Below, one piece after another: positions 9,007-18,650 of a stretch of DNA of 37,087 nt (positions are counted from its first letter, which is position 1; every line of letters begins with the position of its first letter). The DNA comes from Halomonas halmophila (GTDB lineage: Bacteria; Pseudomonadota; Gammaproteobacteria; Pseudomonadales; Halomonadaceae). A program made the position numbers and the translations under genes. The stretch lies in NCBI RefSeq assembly GCF_006540005.1, contig NZ_BJOC01000001.1:1-37087 (forward strand), written 5' to 3'. Below the pieces are notes generated by a model. That model was not told where the DNA came from. It did not search any database and saw only the letters and a list, made by a program, of their open reading frames with translations.

Positions 9007-9080
9007 CCGGGACGTGAACGGGAGTCGCCGGGCCCGCCCGGTCCCCATCTTCCAGGTCGAACCATTCAGAGGACACTACC

Positions 9081-9956
9081 ATGGCAGCTATCAGCGCCTC
9101 TCAGGTCAAGGAACTGCGCGAGCGTACAGGGCTCGGCATGATGGAGTGCAAGAAGGCACTCACGGAAGCCGGTGGCGACATCGAAACCGCCATCGAAAAC
9201 CTGCGCAAGAACTCCGGTCTCAAGGCCGCCAAGAAGGCCGGTCGCACCGCCGCCGAAGGCGCCATCGTCACCCGCGTGGCGGACGACGGCAGCTACGGCG
9301 TGATGGTCGAGATCAACTCCGAAACCGACTTCGTGGCGCGTGACGACAACTTCGTCGCCTTTGCCAACAAGGTTACCGATGCCTTCTTCACCGCCAAGAG
9401 CGAAGACGTGGCGGCCATCATGGAAGGTGATCTCGAAGGTGATCGCGAGCTTCTGGTACAAAAGATCGGCGAGAACATCAGCGTGCGTCGTTGCGTGGTC
9501 GTCGAGGCCGCCAACCAGGGCGGTAGCCTGGTCGGCGCCTATGTGCACAGCAGCCGCATCGGCGTGCTGACGGTGCTCAACGGTGGTACAGCAGAAGCCG
9601 CTCGTGACGTGGCCATGCATGCCGCCGCGCTCAACCCGGCCGTGGCACTGCCCGAGAACATGCCTCAGGACAAGCTGGACGCGGAAAAGGCGATCATCAT
9701 GGCGCAGCCGGACATGGCCGGCAAGCCCGAGCAGATCGCCGAGAAGATGGTCCAGGGGCGCCTCAAGAAGTATCTGGCCGAGAACAGCCTGGTCGAGCAG
9801 GCCTTCGTCAAGGACCCGAACCAGACCGTGGCGGAATACGTCAAGGCGGCCGGTGGTGAGGTCCTCGGCTTTACCCGCTTCGAGGTCGGCGAGGGCATCG
9901 AGAAGGAAGAAGTCGATTTTGCCCAGGAAGTGATGGAACAGGCCAAGCGCAGCTGA
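9081..9956 (+). CDS. tsf: Elongation factor Ts
   Basis: EF-Ts is the nucleotide exchange factor for EF-Tu. The 291-residue product begins with [20 protein letters not shown], the conserved UBA-like N-terminal domain that contacts EF-Tu. It contains the core motif [11 protein letters not shown] (about residues 80-90) that inserts near the EF-Tu Mg site. AGAGGA (9068-9073) precedes the ATG by seven bases. It is placed between rpsB and pyrH as in nearly all proteobacteria. Confidence 0.99.
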   Translation: MAAISASQVKELRERTGLGMMECKKALTEAGGDIETAIENLRKNSGLKAAKKAGRTAAEGAIVTRVADDGSYGVMVEINSETDFVARDDNFVAFANKVTDAFFTAKSEDVAAIMEGDLEGDRELLVQKIGENISVRRCVVVEAANQGGSLVGAYVHSSRIGVLTVLNGGTAEAARDVAMHAAALNPAVALPENMPQDKLDAEKAIIMAQPDMAGKPEQIAEKMVQGRLKKYLAENSLVEQAFVKDPNQTVAEYVKAAGGEVLGFTRFEVGEGIEKEEVDFAQEVMEQAKRS

Positions 9957-9980
9957 GGTCTGAGGTTCCAGCATGACGTT

Positions 9981-10002
9981 GGCGTGCGCATTGACGCACG
10001 CC
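9981..10002 (+). terminator. Hairpin between tsf and pyrH
   Basis: GGCGTGCG (9981-9988) and CGCACGCC (9995-10002) form a perfect 8-bp stem with a 6-base loop, 24 bases after the tsf stop. It is followed by TTCGCGTA, so the T-run is poor and read-through into pyrH is likely. pyrH may also have its own promoter in the remaining bases, but I see no clear one. Confidence 0.5.
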
Positions 10003-10066
10003 TTCGCGTATCCGGTCGGTTGATCCGGCCACCACGTCCATTCGACGAGTTCCGGGAGATCCACGC

Positions 10067-10834
10067 ATGAGCAGTGCCGAGCAAACCTCTGCCACCAAGA
10101 CCGACAAGTCCCGCGCCGCTGTCTCCAAGTACAAGCGTATCCTGCTCAAGCTGTCCGGTGAGGCCCTGACCGGCGATGCCGATTTCGGTATCGATCCGCA
10201 GGTGCTGGATCGCATGGCGCTGGAGATCGGCCAACTGGTCGGTATCGGCGTGCAGGTCGGTATCGTGGTCGGTGGTGGCAACCTGTTTCGCGGCTCCGCT
10301 CTCCACGAGGCCGGCATGGAGCGTGTGACCGGCGACCACATGGGCATGTTGGCTACCGTCATGAATGCCCTGGCCATGCGCGATGCCCTGGAACGTTCCA
10401 ATATCCGCTCACGCGTGATGTCGGCGATTCCCATGAGCGGGGTGGTCGAACACTATGACCGTCGCACGGCGATCCGCTACCTGACCTCCGGCGACGTGGT
10501 GCTCTTCTCGGCGGGAACCGGCAACCCCTTCTTCACCACCGATTCCGCGGCCTGCCTGCGTGGTATCGAGATCGATGCCGATGTGGTGGTCAAGGCCACC
10601 AAGGTGGACGGGGTCTACGACAAGGACCCGGTACATGACCCGGATGCCGTCAAGTATGAGCAGTTGAGCTACGATGATGCGCTGGATCAGAAGCTCGGCG
10701 TCATGGATTTGACCGCTATCTGCCTGGTGCGGGACCATGACATGCCGGTTCGCGTGTTCAACATGAACAAGCCCGGTGCGCTGCTGAATCTGGTGGTAGG
10801 CGGTCGGGAAGGCACGCTGATTGACAGAGGGTGA
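10067..10834 (+). CDS. pyrH: UMP kinase
   Basis: PyrH phosphorylates UMP to UDP, feeding RNA and UDP-sugar synthesis. The 255-residue protein has the amino acid kinase fold signature [12 protein letters not shown] near residue 24, [12 protein letters not shown] (phosphate-binding loop), the RMD-type [10 protein letters not shown] helix and the [13 protein letters not shown] nucleotide-binding segment. About 15 extra residues precede the usual N-terminus. A GGGAG-type site stands before the ATG, so this start is accepted. The gene ends inside the ribosome-binding region of frr, so the two are tightly coupled. Confidence 0.98.
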   Translation: MSSAEQTSATKTDKSRAAVSKYKRILLKLSGEALTGDADFGIDPQVLDRMALEIGQLVGIGVQVGIVVGGGNLFRGSALHEAGMERVTGDHMGMLATVMNALAMRDALERSNIRSRVMSAIPMSGVVEHYDRRTAIRYLTSGDVVLFSAGTGNPFFTTDSAACLRGIEIDADVVVKATKVDGVYDKDPVHDPDAVKYEQLSYDDALDQKLGVMDLTAICLVRDHDMPVRVFNMNKPGALLNLVVGGREGTLIDRG

Positions 10835-10838
10835 AATC

Positions 10839-11396
10839 GTGATTGACGACATCAAGAAAGATGCGGAAACCCGCATGCAGAAGAGCTTCGAGTCTCTTCA
10901 GAACAACTTCAAGAAGATCCGCACCGGCCGAGCTCACCCGAGTATCCTGGATGCGGTGATGGTGGAGTACTATGGCGCCCAGATGCCCATCAACCAGGTG
11001 GCCTCGGTGAATGTCGAGGACGCTCGGACCCTGACGGTGGTGCCATGGGAACAGAGCATGGTGCCCAAGGTGGAAAAGGCCATCATGACCGCGGAACTGG
11101 GCCTCAATCCCGCCAGCGCCGGCAACGTGATTCGCGTGCCGATGCCGATGCTGACCGAGGAAACGCGCAAGGGCTATATCAAGCAGGCGCGTCAGGAAGC
11201 CGAGAATACCCGTGTCGCCGTGCGCAATGTGCGTCGTGATGCCAATCACGAGATCAAGGCGCTGCTCAAGAGCAAGGACATCACCGAAGACGATGAGCGT
11301 CAGGGCGAGGACGACATCCAGAAGCTGACCGACAAGATCGTCGGCGAGATCGACAAGGCGCTGGAAAGCAAGGAGCACGACCTGATGCAGGTCTGA
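10839..11396 (+). CDS. frr: Ribosome recycling factor
   Basis: RRF splits post-termination ribosomes together with EF-G. The product is 185 residues, exactly the E. coli length, if translation begins at the GTG at 10839 (giving [10 protein letters not shown], compare MISDIRKDAE). GAGGG lies seven bases before it. An in-frame TTG at 10821 inside pyrH is less likely. Family signatures include [24 protein letters not shown], and the [12 protein letters not shown] helix. The gap to pyrH is four bases. Confidence 0.97.
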   Translation: MIDDIKKDAETRMQKSFESLQNNFKKIRTGRAHPSILDAVMVEYYGAQMPINQVASVNVEDARTLTVVPWEQSMVPKVEKAIMTAELGLNPASAGNVIRVPMPMLTEETRKGYIKQARQEAENTRVAVRNVRRDANHEIKALLKSKDITEDDERQGEDDIQKLTDKIVGEIDKALESKEHDLMQV

Positions 11397-11454
11397 GCAT
11401 CCGGCGGCGTTCAGGATAGCGCCGTCGACTCACCCAGCCCGTGTTCCATTCGCC

Positions 11455-12234
11455 ATGCGAGACACCATGACGTCAACGCAGTCCCTCCAGTCCCCGCCAA
11501 CCGGGGATGCCTCCATTCCTCGCCATGTCGCCATCATCATGGACGGCAACAACCGCTGGGCCAGGTCGCACGGGATGTCTGGCGTGCGTGGTCATCATGC
11601 CGGTGTCGAAGCGGTACGCGCGGTCATCCGGCGCGCCGCCGAGAGAGGCGTCGGTACCCTGACACTGTTTGCCTTCTCCAGCGAAAACTGGCGCCGGCCG
11701 GCGGCCGAGATCCAGGCACTGATGGAACTCTTTCTGATGGCGCTGAAGCGTGAGGTCAAGAAACTTCACGATAATGACATCAAACTCTCGGTGATTGGTG
11801 ACCGGGAGGGGTTCTCGTCGACCATCCAGAAACACATCGCCTCGGCGGAGGAGTTGACCGCCGACAATGGCGGGCTTCATCTGGTGGTGGCGGCCAATTA
11901 CGGCGGGCGTTGGGACATTACGCGTGCGGCCCGGCGCCTCGGTCAGCGCGTGGCGGCCGGCGAGCTCGAAGCGGAAGAAATCGACGAGCAGGCCATGGAG
12001 GACGAGCTCTGCCTGGGCCATGAACCTCCGGTGGATCTGTGCATTCGCACCAGTGGCGAACGCCGCATCTCCAATTTCCTGCTGTGGCAGATGGCTTACG
12101 CGGAACTCTACTTCACCCCGGTATTGTGGCCGGATTTCGGTGCCGAGGCATTCGATGATGCCCTGGCGGATTTCGCCGGCCGGCAGCGCCGATTCGGCAT
12201 GACCGATGAGCAGGCCGAGGCGCAGGGTGCTTAA
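11455..12234 (+). CDS. uppS: Undecaprenyl diphosphate synthase
   Basis: UppS adds eight isoprene units to farnesyl diphosphate in cis, making the lipid carrier for cell-wall and LPS synthesis. The 259-residue product has HVAIIMDGNNRWAR (catalytic Asp), the SSENWRRP motif, and the C-terminal RTSGERRISNFLLWQMAY signature that binds isopentenyl diphosphate. The start could be 11455 or the ATG at 11467. Neither has a strong ribosome binding site and the first residues are not conserved. It follows frr by 58 bases. Confidence 0.96.
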   Translation: MRDTMTSTQSLQSPPTGDASIPRHVAIIMDGNNRWARSHGMSGVRGHHAGVEAVRAVIRRAAERGVGTLTLFAFSSENWRRPAAEIQALMELFLMALKREVKKLHDNDIKLSVIGDREGFSSTIQKHIASAEELTADNGGLHLVVAANYGGRWDITRAARRLGQRVAAGELEAEEIDEQAMEDELCLGHEPPVDLCIRTSGERRISNFLLWQMAYAELYFTPVLWPDFGAEAFDDALADFAGRQRRFGMTDEQAEAQGA

Positions 12235-13027
12235 ACAACGTGTCATCACCGCCGTCTGGCTGGCGCCCTTGAGCCTGATCGGGTTGTTCGGACTGGAGGG
12301 TACGCCCTTTGCCGTTTTCACCGCTCTGGTGCTGCTGTTGGCGGGCTGGGAATGGAGCCGCCTGGCCGGTTTGGACAGCACCCGGCAGCGGGGCGGCTGC
12401 GTGCTCGGCCTCGGCGCGGCCCTGCTGCTGCTGGGATGGTTGGATGCCGACCGAGCCTCCTGGTTGCTGCTGTTCGGTGGCGTCGGCTGGCTGGCCAACC
12501 TCTACTGGGTCACCGGCTATCCCGAACGGGTCGCGCAATGGCGGCCGCTCTGGGTGCGCCTCGCCATGGGGGCCTGGGTGCTGGTACCCACCTGGGTCGG
12601 CTTCAACGTGCTGCGCGAGGCCGGCGCGGCCTGGCTGCTCTTCGTGCTGCTGCTGGTCTGGGGCGCGGATATCGGCGCCTACTTCGTGGGGCGCGCGCTC
12701 GGGCGTCGCAAGCTGGCGCCGAGTGTCAGCCCGGGCAAATCCTGGGAAGGCGTGGCAGGTGGTGTGCTGGTCAGTTCGCTGCTGGCCGTCGCCTTTGCCA
12801 GCTGGCAGTCGTTGAGCCTCGGCGCCGGCCTCGGCCTGCTGGCGGTGACCGTTATCGTTACCCTGGCGTCCGTGCTGGGTGACCTGCTGGAAAGCATGCT
12901 CAAGCGCTTTCGGGGCCTCAAGGACTCCAGCCAGTTGCTGCCGGGACATGGAGGCATTCTCGATCGCATCGACAGCCTGACGGCCGCCGTGCCGTTGTTT
13001 GCCCTGCTGTACCCAGGGGGGTGGTAA
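12227..13027 (+). CDS. cdsA: Phosphatidate cytidylyltransferase
   Basis: CdsA makes CDP-diacylglycerol from phosphatidic acid and CTP in the inner membrane, the branch point of phospholipid synthesis. The sequence is highly hydrophobic with about eight predicted membrane segments. It carries the complete family signature near the C-terminus, from KRFRGLKDSSQ through GHGGILDRID. I prefer the GTG at 12227. It gives the N-terminus MLKQRVITA, like E. coli MLKYRLISA, and GAGG lies six bases before it. The ATG at 12206 would add seven basic residues. Either way the start overlaps the uppS stop. Confidence 0.95.
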   Translation: MLKQRVITAVWLAPLSLIGLFGLEGTPFAVFTALVLLLAGWEWSRLAGLDSTRQRGGCVLGLGAALLLLGWLDADRASWLLLFGGVGWLANLYWVTGYPERVAQWRPLWVRLAMGAWVLVPTWVGFNVLREAGAAWLLFVLLLVWGADIGAYFVGRALGRRKLAPSVSPGKSWEGVAGGVLVSSLLAVAFASWQSLSLGAGLGLLAVTVIVTLASVLGDLLESMLKRFRGLKDSSQLLPGHGGILDRIDSLTAAVPLFALLYPGGW

Positions 13028-13030
13028 GCA

Positions 13031-14272
13031 ATGGTGGTCCAGGCTGCGTCCGCTGATGTCAGGTTCGAGACCACCGCCCAGGGTGGAGGCAACTCGCCGG
13101 TGGCCGTCACGGTCCTCGGCGCCACCGGCTCGATCGGTACCAGTACCCTGGATGTGATCGCACGCCACCCCGAGCGCTATCGTGTGCATGCCCTGTCGGC
13201 GCACCGCTCGCGGGAAGAGCTGCTGGTCCGATGTCGCGAGCATCAGCCACGTCTGGCGGTACTCGAGCGCGAGGAAGATGCGCGCTGGCTGCGCGCCCGC
13301 CTGGCCGAGGCCGGCCTGGACACCGAAGTACGCACGGGACGCGATGCCCTGGTCGAGATCGCCGAGGCGCCGGAGGTCGATGTGGTCATGGCGGCCATCG
13401 TGGGCGCCGCCGGGCTGTTGCCGACCCTGGCCGCCGTGGAGGCCGGCAAGCGCGTGCTGCTGGCCAACAAGGAAGCCCTGGTGATGTCCGGCGGTCTCTT
13501 CATGGAGGCCGTGACGCGCTCCGGGGCGACTCTGCTGCCGATCGATTCTGAACATAATGCCATCTTCCAGTGTCTACCCCCCGAGCATCGTGGTGGTCTG
13601 GAGCAGCATGGCGTGACTCAACTGCTGCTGACCGCCTCGGGCGGCCCCTTTCGGGGCTGGAGTGCCGAGCGGCTGGCGGCGGTGACCCCTGAGCAGGCCT
13701 GCGCCCATCCCAACTGGTCGATGGGGCGCAAGATTTCGGTGGACAGTGCCACCCTGATGAACAAAGGGCTCGAGTTGATCGAGGCCTGCTGGTTGTTCGA
13801 TGCGCGGCCCGACCAGATTCAGGTGGTCGTGCACCCCCAGAGCGTGATCCACTCCATGGCGGCCTACAATGATGGATCGGTGATAGCGCAACTCGGCAAC
13901 CCCGACATGCGCACGCCGATCGCCCATGGCCTGGCCTGGCCCGAGCGGATCGCCTCGGGGGTCGAAGCGCTGAACCTGTTCGAGGTGGCGCGCTTCGATT
14001 TCGAGCCGCCGGATGATACGGCCTTCCCCTGTCTGCGACTGGCCCGCGAGGCGATTGCCAGCGGAGGAACGGCACCGGCGGTGCTCAATGCCGCCAACGA
14101 AGTCGCCGTCGAGGCGTTTCTCGATGGCCGGTTGAGTTTCAACGGCATCGGCGAGCTGGTCGAGTGTGTCCTCACCAGCTGCCGGGTCGACCCGGCGGCC
14201 GAGCTCGAGGGCATCCTGGCCGCCGATGAACGAGCACGACGCGATGCCAGGCAATGGCTTGGTGAGTCTTGA
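13031..14272 (+). CDS. dxr: 1-deoxy-D-xylulose 5-phosphate reductoisomerase
   Basis: Dxr (IspC) converts DXP to methylerythritol 4-phosphate with NADPH, the committed step of isoprenoid synthesis that ultimately feeds UppS. The 413-residue product has [17 protein letters not shown] (NADPH-binding), [12 protein letters not shown] (metal-binding Asp and Glu), the ASGGPFRGW loop and the [17 protein letters not shown] active-site segment. About 20 residues precede the usual N-terminus, but no better internal start is evident. It begins three bases after cdsA. Confidence 0.97.
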   Translation: MVVQAASADVRFETTAQGGGNSPVAVTVLGATGSIGTSTLDVIARHPERYRVHALSAHRSREELLVRCREHQPRLAVLEREEDARWLRARLAEAGLDTEVRTGRDALVEIAEAPEVDVVMAAIVGAAGLLPTLAAVEAGKRVLLANKEALVMSGGLFMEAVTRSGATLLPIDSEHNAIFQCLPPEHRGGLEQHGVTQLLLTASGGPFRGWSAERLAAVTPEQACAHPNWSMGRKISVDSATLMNKGLELIEACWLFDARPDQIQVVVHPQSVIHSMAAYNDGSVIAQLGNPDMRTPIAHGLAWPERIASGVEALNLFEVARFDFEPPDDTAFPCLRLAREAIASGGTAPAVLNAANEVAVEAFLDGRLSFNGIGELVECVLTSCRVDPAAELEGILAADERARRDARQWLGES

Positions 14273-14303
14273 ACAGGTCGAATCATTCACTCAGGAGGCT
14301 GCC

Positions 14304-15662
14304 ATGGGGTTGATCCAGAATGTGCTGGCGGTGATCGTGGTCCTGGGCCTGTTGATCACCTTCCACGAGTTCGGCCATTTCTGGGTCGCGCGCCGCTGTG
14401 GCGTCAAGGTGCTGCGCTTCTCGGTCGGCTTCGGCAAGCCCCTCTGGTCGCGCTTCGATCGCCATGGCACCGAGTTTGCCGTGGCGGCGATTCCGCTGGG
14501 TGGCTACGTCAAGATGCTCGACGAGCGCGAAGGGCCGGTGCCGGCCGACGAGCAGCACCTGGCCTTCAATCACAAGACGGTCTGGCAGCGGATTGCCATC
14601 GTGGCCGCCGGGCCGGTGGCCAACTTCCTGTTGGCGCTGGTCGCCTACTGGGCGCTCTTCGTGGCCGGTACCACGGCCGTGGCCCCCGTGGTCGGCGAGG
14701 TGGCGCCCGACTCGCCCGCCGCCCAGGGCGGCTTGCGCAGCGGTCAGGAAATTACCGCCATCGAAGGCCAGGCGGTGCGTTCCTGGGAAGACGTCAATCT
14801 GGAGCTGGTGTCGCGCATCGGGGCCTCCGGGGTGCTGGAGGTCGCGGCGCGTGCCGAGGCCAGCAGTGTGCCGCGGTCCTACCAGCTGCCGGTACAGGAC
14901 TTCATGGTCCGCCAGGATCCGCCGCGTCCCCTGCAGACCCTGGGGGTCAGTCCATGGCGGCCCTCGGTGCCGCCGGTAATCGACCGTCTCGCCGAGGGTG
15001 AGCCCGCGGCGGCTGCCGGGCTGCAGAGTGGCGACCGAGTGCTGGCAGTGGGCGGGCAGGCCGTCGATACGTGGAGCGCTTTCGTCGAGCGAGTGCAGGC
15101 GAGCCCCGGCGAGACGCTGGAGGTCGAGGTCGAGCGCAATGGCGAGACCTTGAGCCTTGCCATCACGCCGCGAGACCGCGAACAGGCCGATGGCGGCAGC
15201 GTCGGCTACATTGGCGCCGGGGTGGCGTCGGTGTCCTGGCCCGAGGAGTATCTGCGCGATATTCGTTATGGCCCGCTGGTGGCCCTCGGCCAGGCGGCCC
15301 AACGTACCGGCGACATGACGCTGCTGACCCTGGATGCGATCCGCAAGATGCTGATGGGACTGATTTCGCCCTCGAATCTGTCCGGCCCGATTACCATTGC
15401 GCAGATTGCCGGTGACTCCGCGCGCTCCGGACTGGAAAGCTTCGTCAGCTTCCTGGCCTACCTGTCGATCAGCCTGGGGGTGCTCAATCTTTTGCCCATC
15501 CCGGTACTCGATGGTGGGCATCTACTTTATTACGTCGTCGAGGTGGTGCGCGGACGACCGGTATCCGAGCGTGCTCAGGCTTTCGGCCTGCGCATCGGTG
15601 TGGCTCTGGTCGGTACCCTGATGTTGATGGCGCTGTATTTCGACCTGATGCGGCTCTGGTAA
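14304..15662 (+). CDS. rseP: Site-2 intramembrane zinc protease RseP
   Basis: RseP cleaves the anti-sigma factor RseA within the membrane during the sigmaE envelope stress response and also clears signal-peptide remnants. The 452-residue product (E. coli 450) has HEFGH at residues 21-25 in the first membrane helix, two tandem periplasmic PDZ domains (about 110-300), and VLDGGH with Asp403 in the third helix, which completes the zinc site. The start at 14304 has a strong AGGAGG five bases upstream. The longer frame upstream overlaps dxr and is not used. Confidence 0.97.
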   Translation: MGLIQNVLAVIVVLGLLITFHEFGHFWVARRCGVKVLRFSVGFGKPLWSRFDRHGTEFAVAAIPLGGYVKMLDEREGPVPADEQHLAFNHKTVWQRIAIVAAGPVANFLLALVAYWALFVAGTTAVAPVVGEVAPDSPAAQGGLRSGQEITAIEGQAVRSWEDVNLELVSRIGASGVLEVAARAEASSVPRSYQLPVQDFMVRQDPPRPLQTLGVSPWRPSVPPVIDRLAEGEPAAAAGLQSGDRVLAVGGQAVDTWSAFVERVQASPGETLEVEVERNGETLSLAITPRDREQADGGSVGYIGAGVASVSWPEEYLRDIRYGPLVALGQAAQRTGDMTLLTLDAIRKMLMGLISPSNLSGPITIAQIAGDSARSGLESFVSFLAYLSISLGVLNLLPIPVLDGGHLLYYVVEVVRGRPVSERAQAFGLRIGVALVGTLMLMALYFDLMRLW

Positions 15663-15676
15663 AACCGCGCTGCGGC

Positions 15677-15704
15677 TTGTCAGTTGCCCGTACAAATGTA
15701 TAAG
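15677..15704 (+). promoter_or_regulatory. Candidate promoter for bamA-ompH
   Basis: TTGTCA (15677-15682), 16 bases, then TATAAG (15699-15704), in the 88-base gap after rseP. It fits sigma70. I looked for a sigmaE-type GGAACTT/TCTGA pair, which would be expected for an envelope gene, and did not see one. Confidence 0.55.
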
Positions 15705-15750
15705 GTGCCTGTCTGGACAGGTAGGCAGATCAACGCGAGCGAATGACTGC

Positions 15751-18099
15751 ATGAAGATCAAGACCATCGGAATGGCGGCGCTGCTGCTTGCCGGTGCCAA
15801 TACGGCACAGGCTGACTCCTTCAAAGTTTCCGACATCCGGGTGGAAGGCCTGCAGCGGGTCTCGGCCGCCTCGGTGTTCAATGCATTTCCTGTCAGTGTT
15901 CAGGAGCAGGTGGATGACCGAGAGCTGGCGGAGGCAGCGCGCGAGCTGTTTGCCACAGGCCTGTTCGACGATATCCATCTCGCCCGCGAGGGTGATGAGT
16001 TGATCATCCAGGTGGAAGAGCGCCCGACCATCACCCGCCTCAATATCGAGGGCAACGAGCAGATCACGGATCAGGACCTGCGTAACGGTCTCAGCCGGGC
16101 GGGCCTGGTCGAAGGGCAGGTGCTGCAACTCTCCACCCTCGAGGAGATTCAGCGCGAGCTCTCTGGCCTGTATCAGTCCCAGGGGCGTTATAACGCGACC
16201 ATCGATGCCGAGGTCGAACAGGTCGGCGCCGGTCAGGTGGCGGTCAACATCAATATCGATGAGGGCGAAGTCACCAAGATTCGCCAAATCAATATCGTCG
16301 GCAATGAAGCCTTCGATGACGAGACCCTGAAGGATGTGTTCGAGCTGGAGGATCGCCCCGGCTGGTTCTTTGGCTGGTTTACCAACGACTCCTACTCGCG
16401 CGAGGCGCTGTCCGGGGACCTGGAGCGGCTGCGTTCCTATTACATGGATCGTGGCTATGTGAATTTCGCCATCGACTCCACTCAGGTGTCGGTGGCGCCA
16501 GAGGAATCGCGGATCTTCGTGACCATCAATGTCACCGAGGGGGAACGCTACAAGGTCGGCGACATCCGCTTCGACGGTGATCTGCGCATCTCCGAAGAGG
16601 AGGCCCGCGGGCTGCTCGAGATGCAGAGTGGCGAGGTCTTCTCGCGCAGTGACGTCATTGCTTCTTCCGAGGCCATTCGTTCGCGCCTGGGGGCCGAGGG
16701 CTTCGCCTTCGCCAAAGTCAACGGTATTCCGCAGACCGGCAGCGATGGCGAAACGGTGGACCTGACCTTCCAGGTCGAGCCGGGCCGTCGCGCCTATGTG
16801 CGGCGCATTGAGTTCGTCGGTAACACCACGACTCAGGACGAGGTCCTGCGCCGCGAGATGATCCAGATGGAAGGGGCCCCGGCTTCCACCGAATCGATCA
16901 GTCAGTCGCGTCAGCGCCTGCAGCGTCTGGGCTTCTTCAAGCAGGTCGAAGTGCAGACCGAACCGGTCCCCGGAGTCAGCGACCAGCTGGACGTGACTTA
17001 TACCGTCGAGGAGCAGCCTTCCGGCTCGATTTCCGCCAGTCTTGGCTTCTCGCAGAGTGCTGGCGTGATCTATGGCGCTTCGCTGTCGCAGAACAACTTC
17101 CTGGGCACCGGCAATCGCGTCAATATCGGCGCCCAGAAGAGCGATACCTACACGGATGTCAACTTCGGTTTCACCGATCCATACTGGACCCTGGATGGCA
17201 TCTCGCGGGGCTATAACCTGTATTATCGCAAGACCGACTATGAAGATTCGGACATCTCGACCTATTCGACGGACGCGCTGGGTGCCGGCATCAACTTCGG
17301 CTATCCGATCAACGAGCTGACGCGGCTCAACTTCGGTGCCACCGTCGAGGATCTCACGGTCAAGACGTATCGCGACACGCCTTCCGAGATCGAGCGCTAT
17401 GTACAGGATCAGGGCGATCATGCCCAGACCCTGCAGTTGAGCTCCAGCTGGACGCGCAACGAGCTCAACCGAGGCATCATGCCCACGGCGGGCAACTACC
17501 AGCGCCTGTCGCTGGAGGCGTCGGCGCCCGGCAGCGATGTGGAGTACTACAAGGCCCGGGCCCAGGCCCGCCACTTCTTCCCGCTCAATGAGGAAGAGAC
17601 CTGGTCGCTCAAGTTCCGCGGAGAGGTGGGGTATGCCAATACCCTGGGCGGCGATGCCCCCTATCCGTTCTACGAGAACTTCCTCTCGGGCGGTCTGGGC
17701 TCGGTGCGTGGTTTCACCACCAACACCCTGGGTATGCCCACGACGCCGCGCGAATTCGGGGAGGACCGCACGCTCGGCGGCAACGTCCTGGTCGAGGGGT
17801 CGGCAGAAGTGATCTTTCCCATGCCTTTCGTCGAGGACAAACGCTCCGTCCAGCCCTCGGTGTTCATCGATGCGGGCAATACCTTCCTGACCGAATGCTA
17901 TCCGGTACTCGAGCAGGACGAAGGGCGTTCGCAGTGCAACTCCGGTGTCGATCTGGGCAATCTGCGCTACAGTGCCGGCGTTGGTGTGTCGTGGCTGACA
18001 CCGGTCGGTCCCCTGACCTTCAGCGTGGCGCGGCCGATCAATGACAAGAGCGACGACGACACCCAGTTCTTCCAGTTCTCGCTGGGTCAGAGCTTCTGA
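15751..18099 (+). CDS. bamA: Outer membrane protein assembly factor BamA
   Basis: BamA is the Omp85 core of the complex that folds beta-barrel proteins into the outer membrane. The 782-residue precursor has a signal peptide ending at NTAQA (about residue 21). Five POTRA repeats follow to about residue 420 (for example GLFDDIHLAREGDELIIQVE in the first), then a 16-strand barrel. The conserved VRGF motif of barrel loop 6 is at 652-655, and the chain ends in an aromatic residue (SLGQSF), as barrel signals do. It is acidic overall, in keeping with a halophile. Confidence 0.98.
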   Translation: MKIKTIGMAALLLAGANTAQADSFKVSDIRVEGLQRVSAASVFNAFPVSVQEQVDDRELAEAARELFATGLFDDIHLAREGDELIIQVEERPTITRLNIEGNEQITDQDLRNGLSRAGLVEGQVLQLSTLEEIQRELSGLYQSQGRYNATIDAEVEQVGAGQVAVNINIDEGEVTKIRQINIVGNEAFDDETLKDVFELEDRPGWFFGWFTNDSYSREALSGDLERLRSYYMDRGYVNFAIDSTQVSVAPEESRIFVTINVTEGERYKVGDIRFDGDLRISEEEARGLLEMQSGEVFSRSDVIASSEAIRSRLGAEGFAFAKVNGIPQTGSDGETVDLTFQVEPGRRAYVRRIEFVGNTTTQDEVLRREMIQMEGAPASTESISQSRQRLQRLGFFKQVEVQTEPVPGVSDQLDVTYTVEEQPSGSISASLGFSQSAGVIYGASLSQNNFLGTGNRVNIGAQKSDTYTDVNFGFTDPYWTLDGISRGYNLYYRKTDYEDSDISTYSTDALGAGINFGYPINELTRLNFGATVEDLTVKTYRDTPSEIERYVQDQGDHAQTLQLSSSWTRNELNRGIMPTAGNYQRLSLEASAPGSDVEYYKARAQARHFFPLNEEETWSLKFRGEVGYANTLGGDAPYPFYENFLSGGLGSVRGFTTNTLGMPTTPREFGEDRTLGGNVLVEGSAEVIFPMPFVEDKRSVQPSVFIDAGNTFLTECYPVLEQDEGRSQCNSGVDLGNLRYSAGVGVSWLTPVGPLTFSVARPINDKSDDDTQFFQFSLGQSF

Positions 18100-18128
18100 C
18101 CCCGTCACATGACAAAGGAGTTGTCTTG

Positions 18129-18620
18129 ATGCGCAAGTGGACAGTCGCGTTGATGGTGGGATTGGTAGGGGCGATCAGCGCCCCTGCGCAAGCGGCCGAT
18201 GTCGCCTTACTGAATTGGCAGAAGGCATTGCTGGATACTCAGGTCGCCCAACGCTCCATGAATCAGTTCCGCAACAGCACTCATGCCAAGCAGCAGGAGG
18301 CGGAATCCCTGGGCCAATCCCTTCAGGCCATGCAGCAGCGTTTCCAGGAGGGTGGTCAGCCCACTCAGGCCGAGCAACAGGAGTTCCAGACCAAGCGGCA
18401 GCGTTTCGAGCAGCTGCGTCGTGATATTCTCGAGGCACGCCAGCAGGCGGAACAAGCGTTTCTGGAAGATGCCAAACCGAAACTGGACCAGGCCGTGCAG
18501 CAGGTGATCGAGCGTCACGATGTTCAGGTCCTGGTGGCACCACAGGGCGTGGTGCATGCTGAAGGTGATCTCCCCAACCTGACCGGTGAGGTGACCTCGA
18601 TTCTCAATTCGCTCAATTGA
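18129..18620 (+). CDS. ompH: Periplasmic chaperone OmpH/Skp
   Basis: Skp/OmpH is a trimeric periplasmic chaperone that holds unfolded outer membrane proteins for BamA. The 163-residue precursor has a clear signal peptide ending APAQA (about residue 22), then VALLNWQKALLDTQVAQ. A long Gln/Glu-rich helix (about residues 45-115) forms the tentacle coiled coil. AAGGAG lies eight bases before the ATG at 18129. An adjacent TTG at 18126 is a less likely start. The gap to bamA is 29 bases, and lpxD follows by 30. Confidence 0.93.
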   Translation: MRKWTVALMVGLVGAISAPAQAADVALLNWQKALLDTQVAQRSMNQFRNSTHAKQQEAESLGQSLQAMQQRFQEGGQPTQAEQQEFQTKRQRFEQLRRDILEARQQAEQAFLEDAKPKLDQAVQQVIERHDVQVLVAPQGVVHAEGDLPNLTGEVTSILNSLN

Positions 18621-18650
18621 CCGAGCCCCGTCGACCAGTCCCGGAACTCC

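Noticed and set aside
15730..18108. 792-codon open frame on the minus strand covering all of bamA
   Set aside because: Same codon-bias effect. No signal, domain or ribosome binding site supports it, while bamA on the plus strand is unmistakable.
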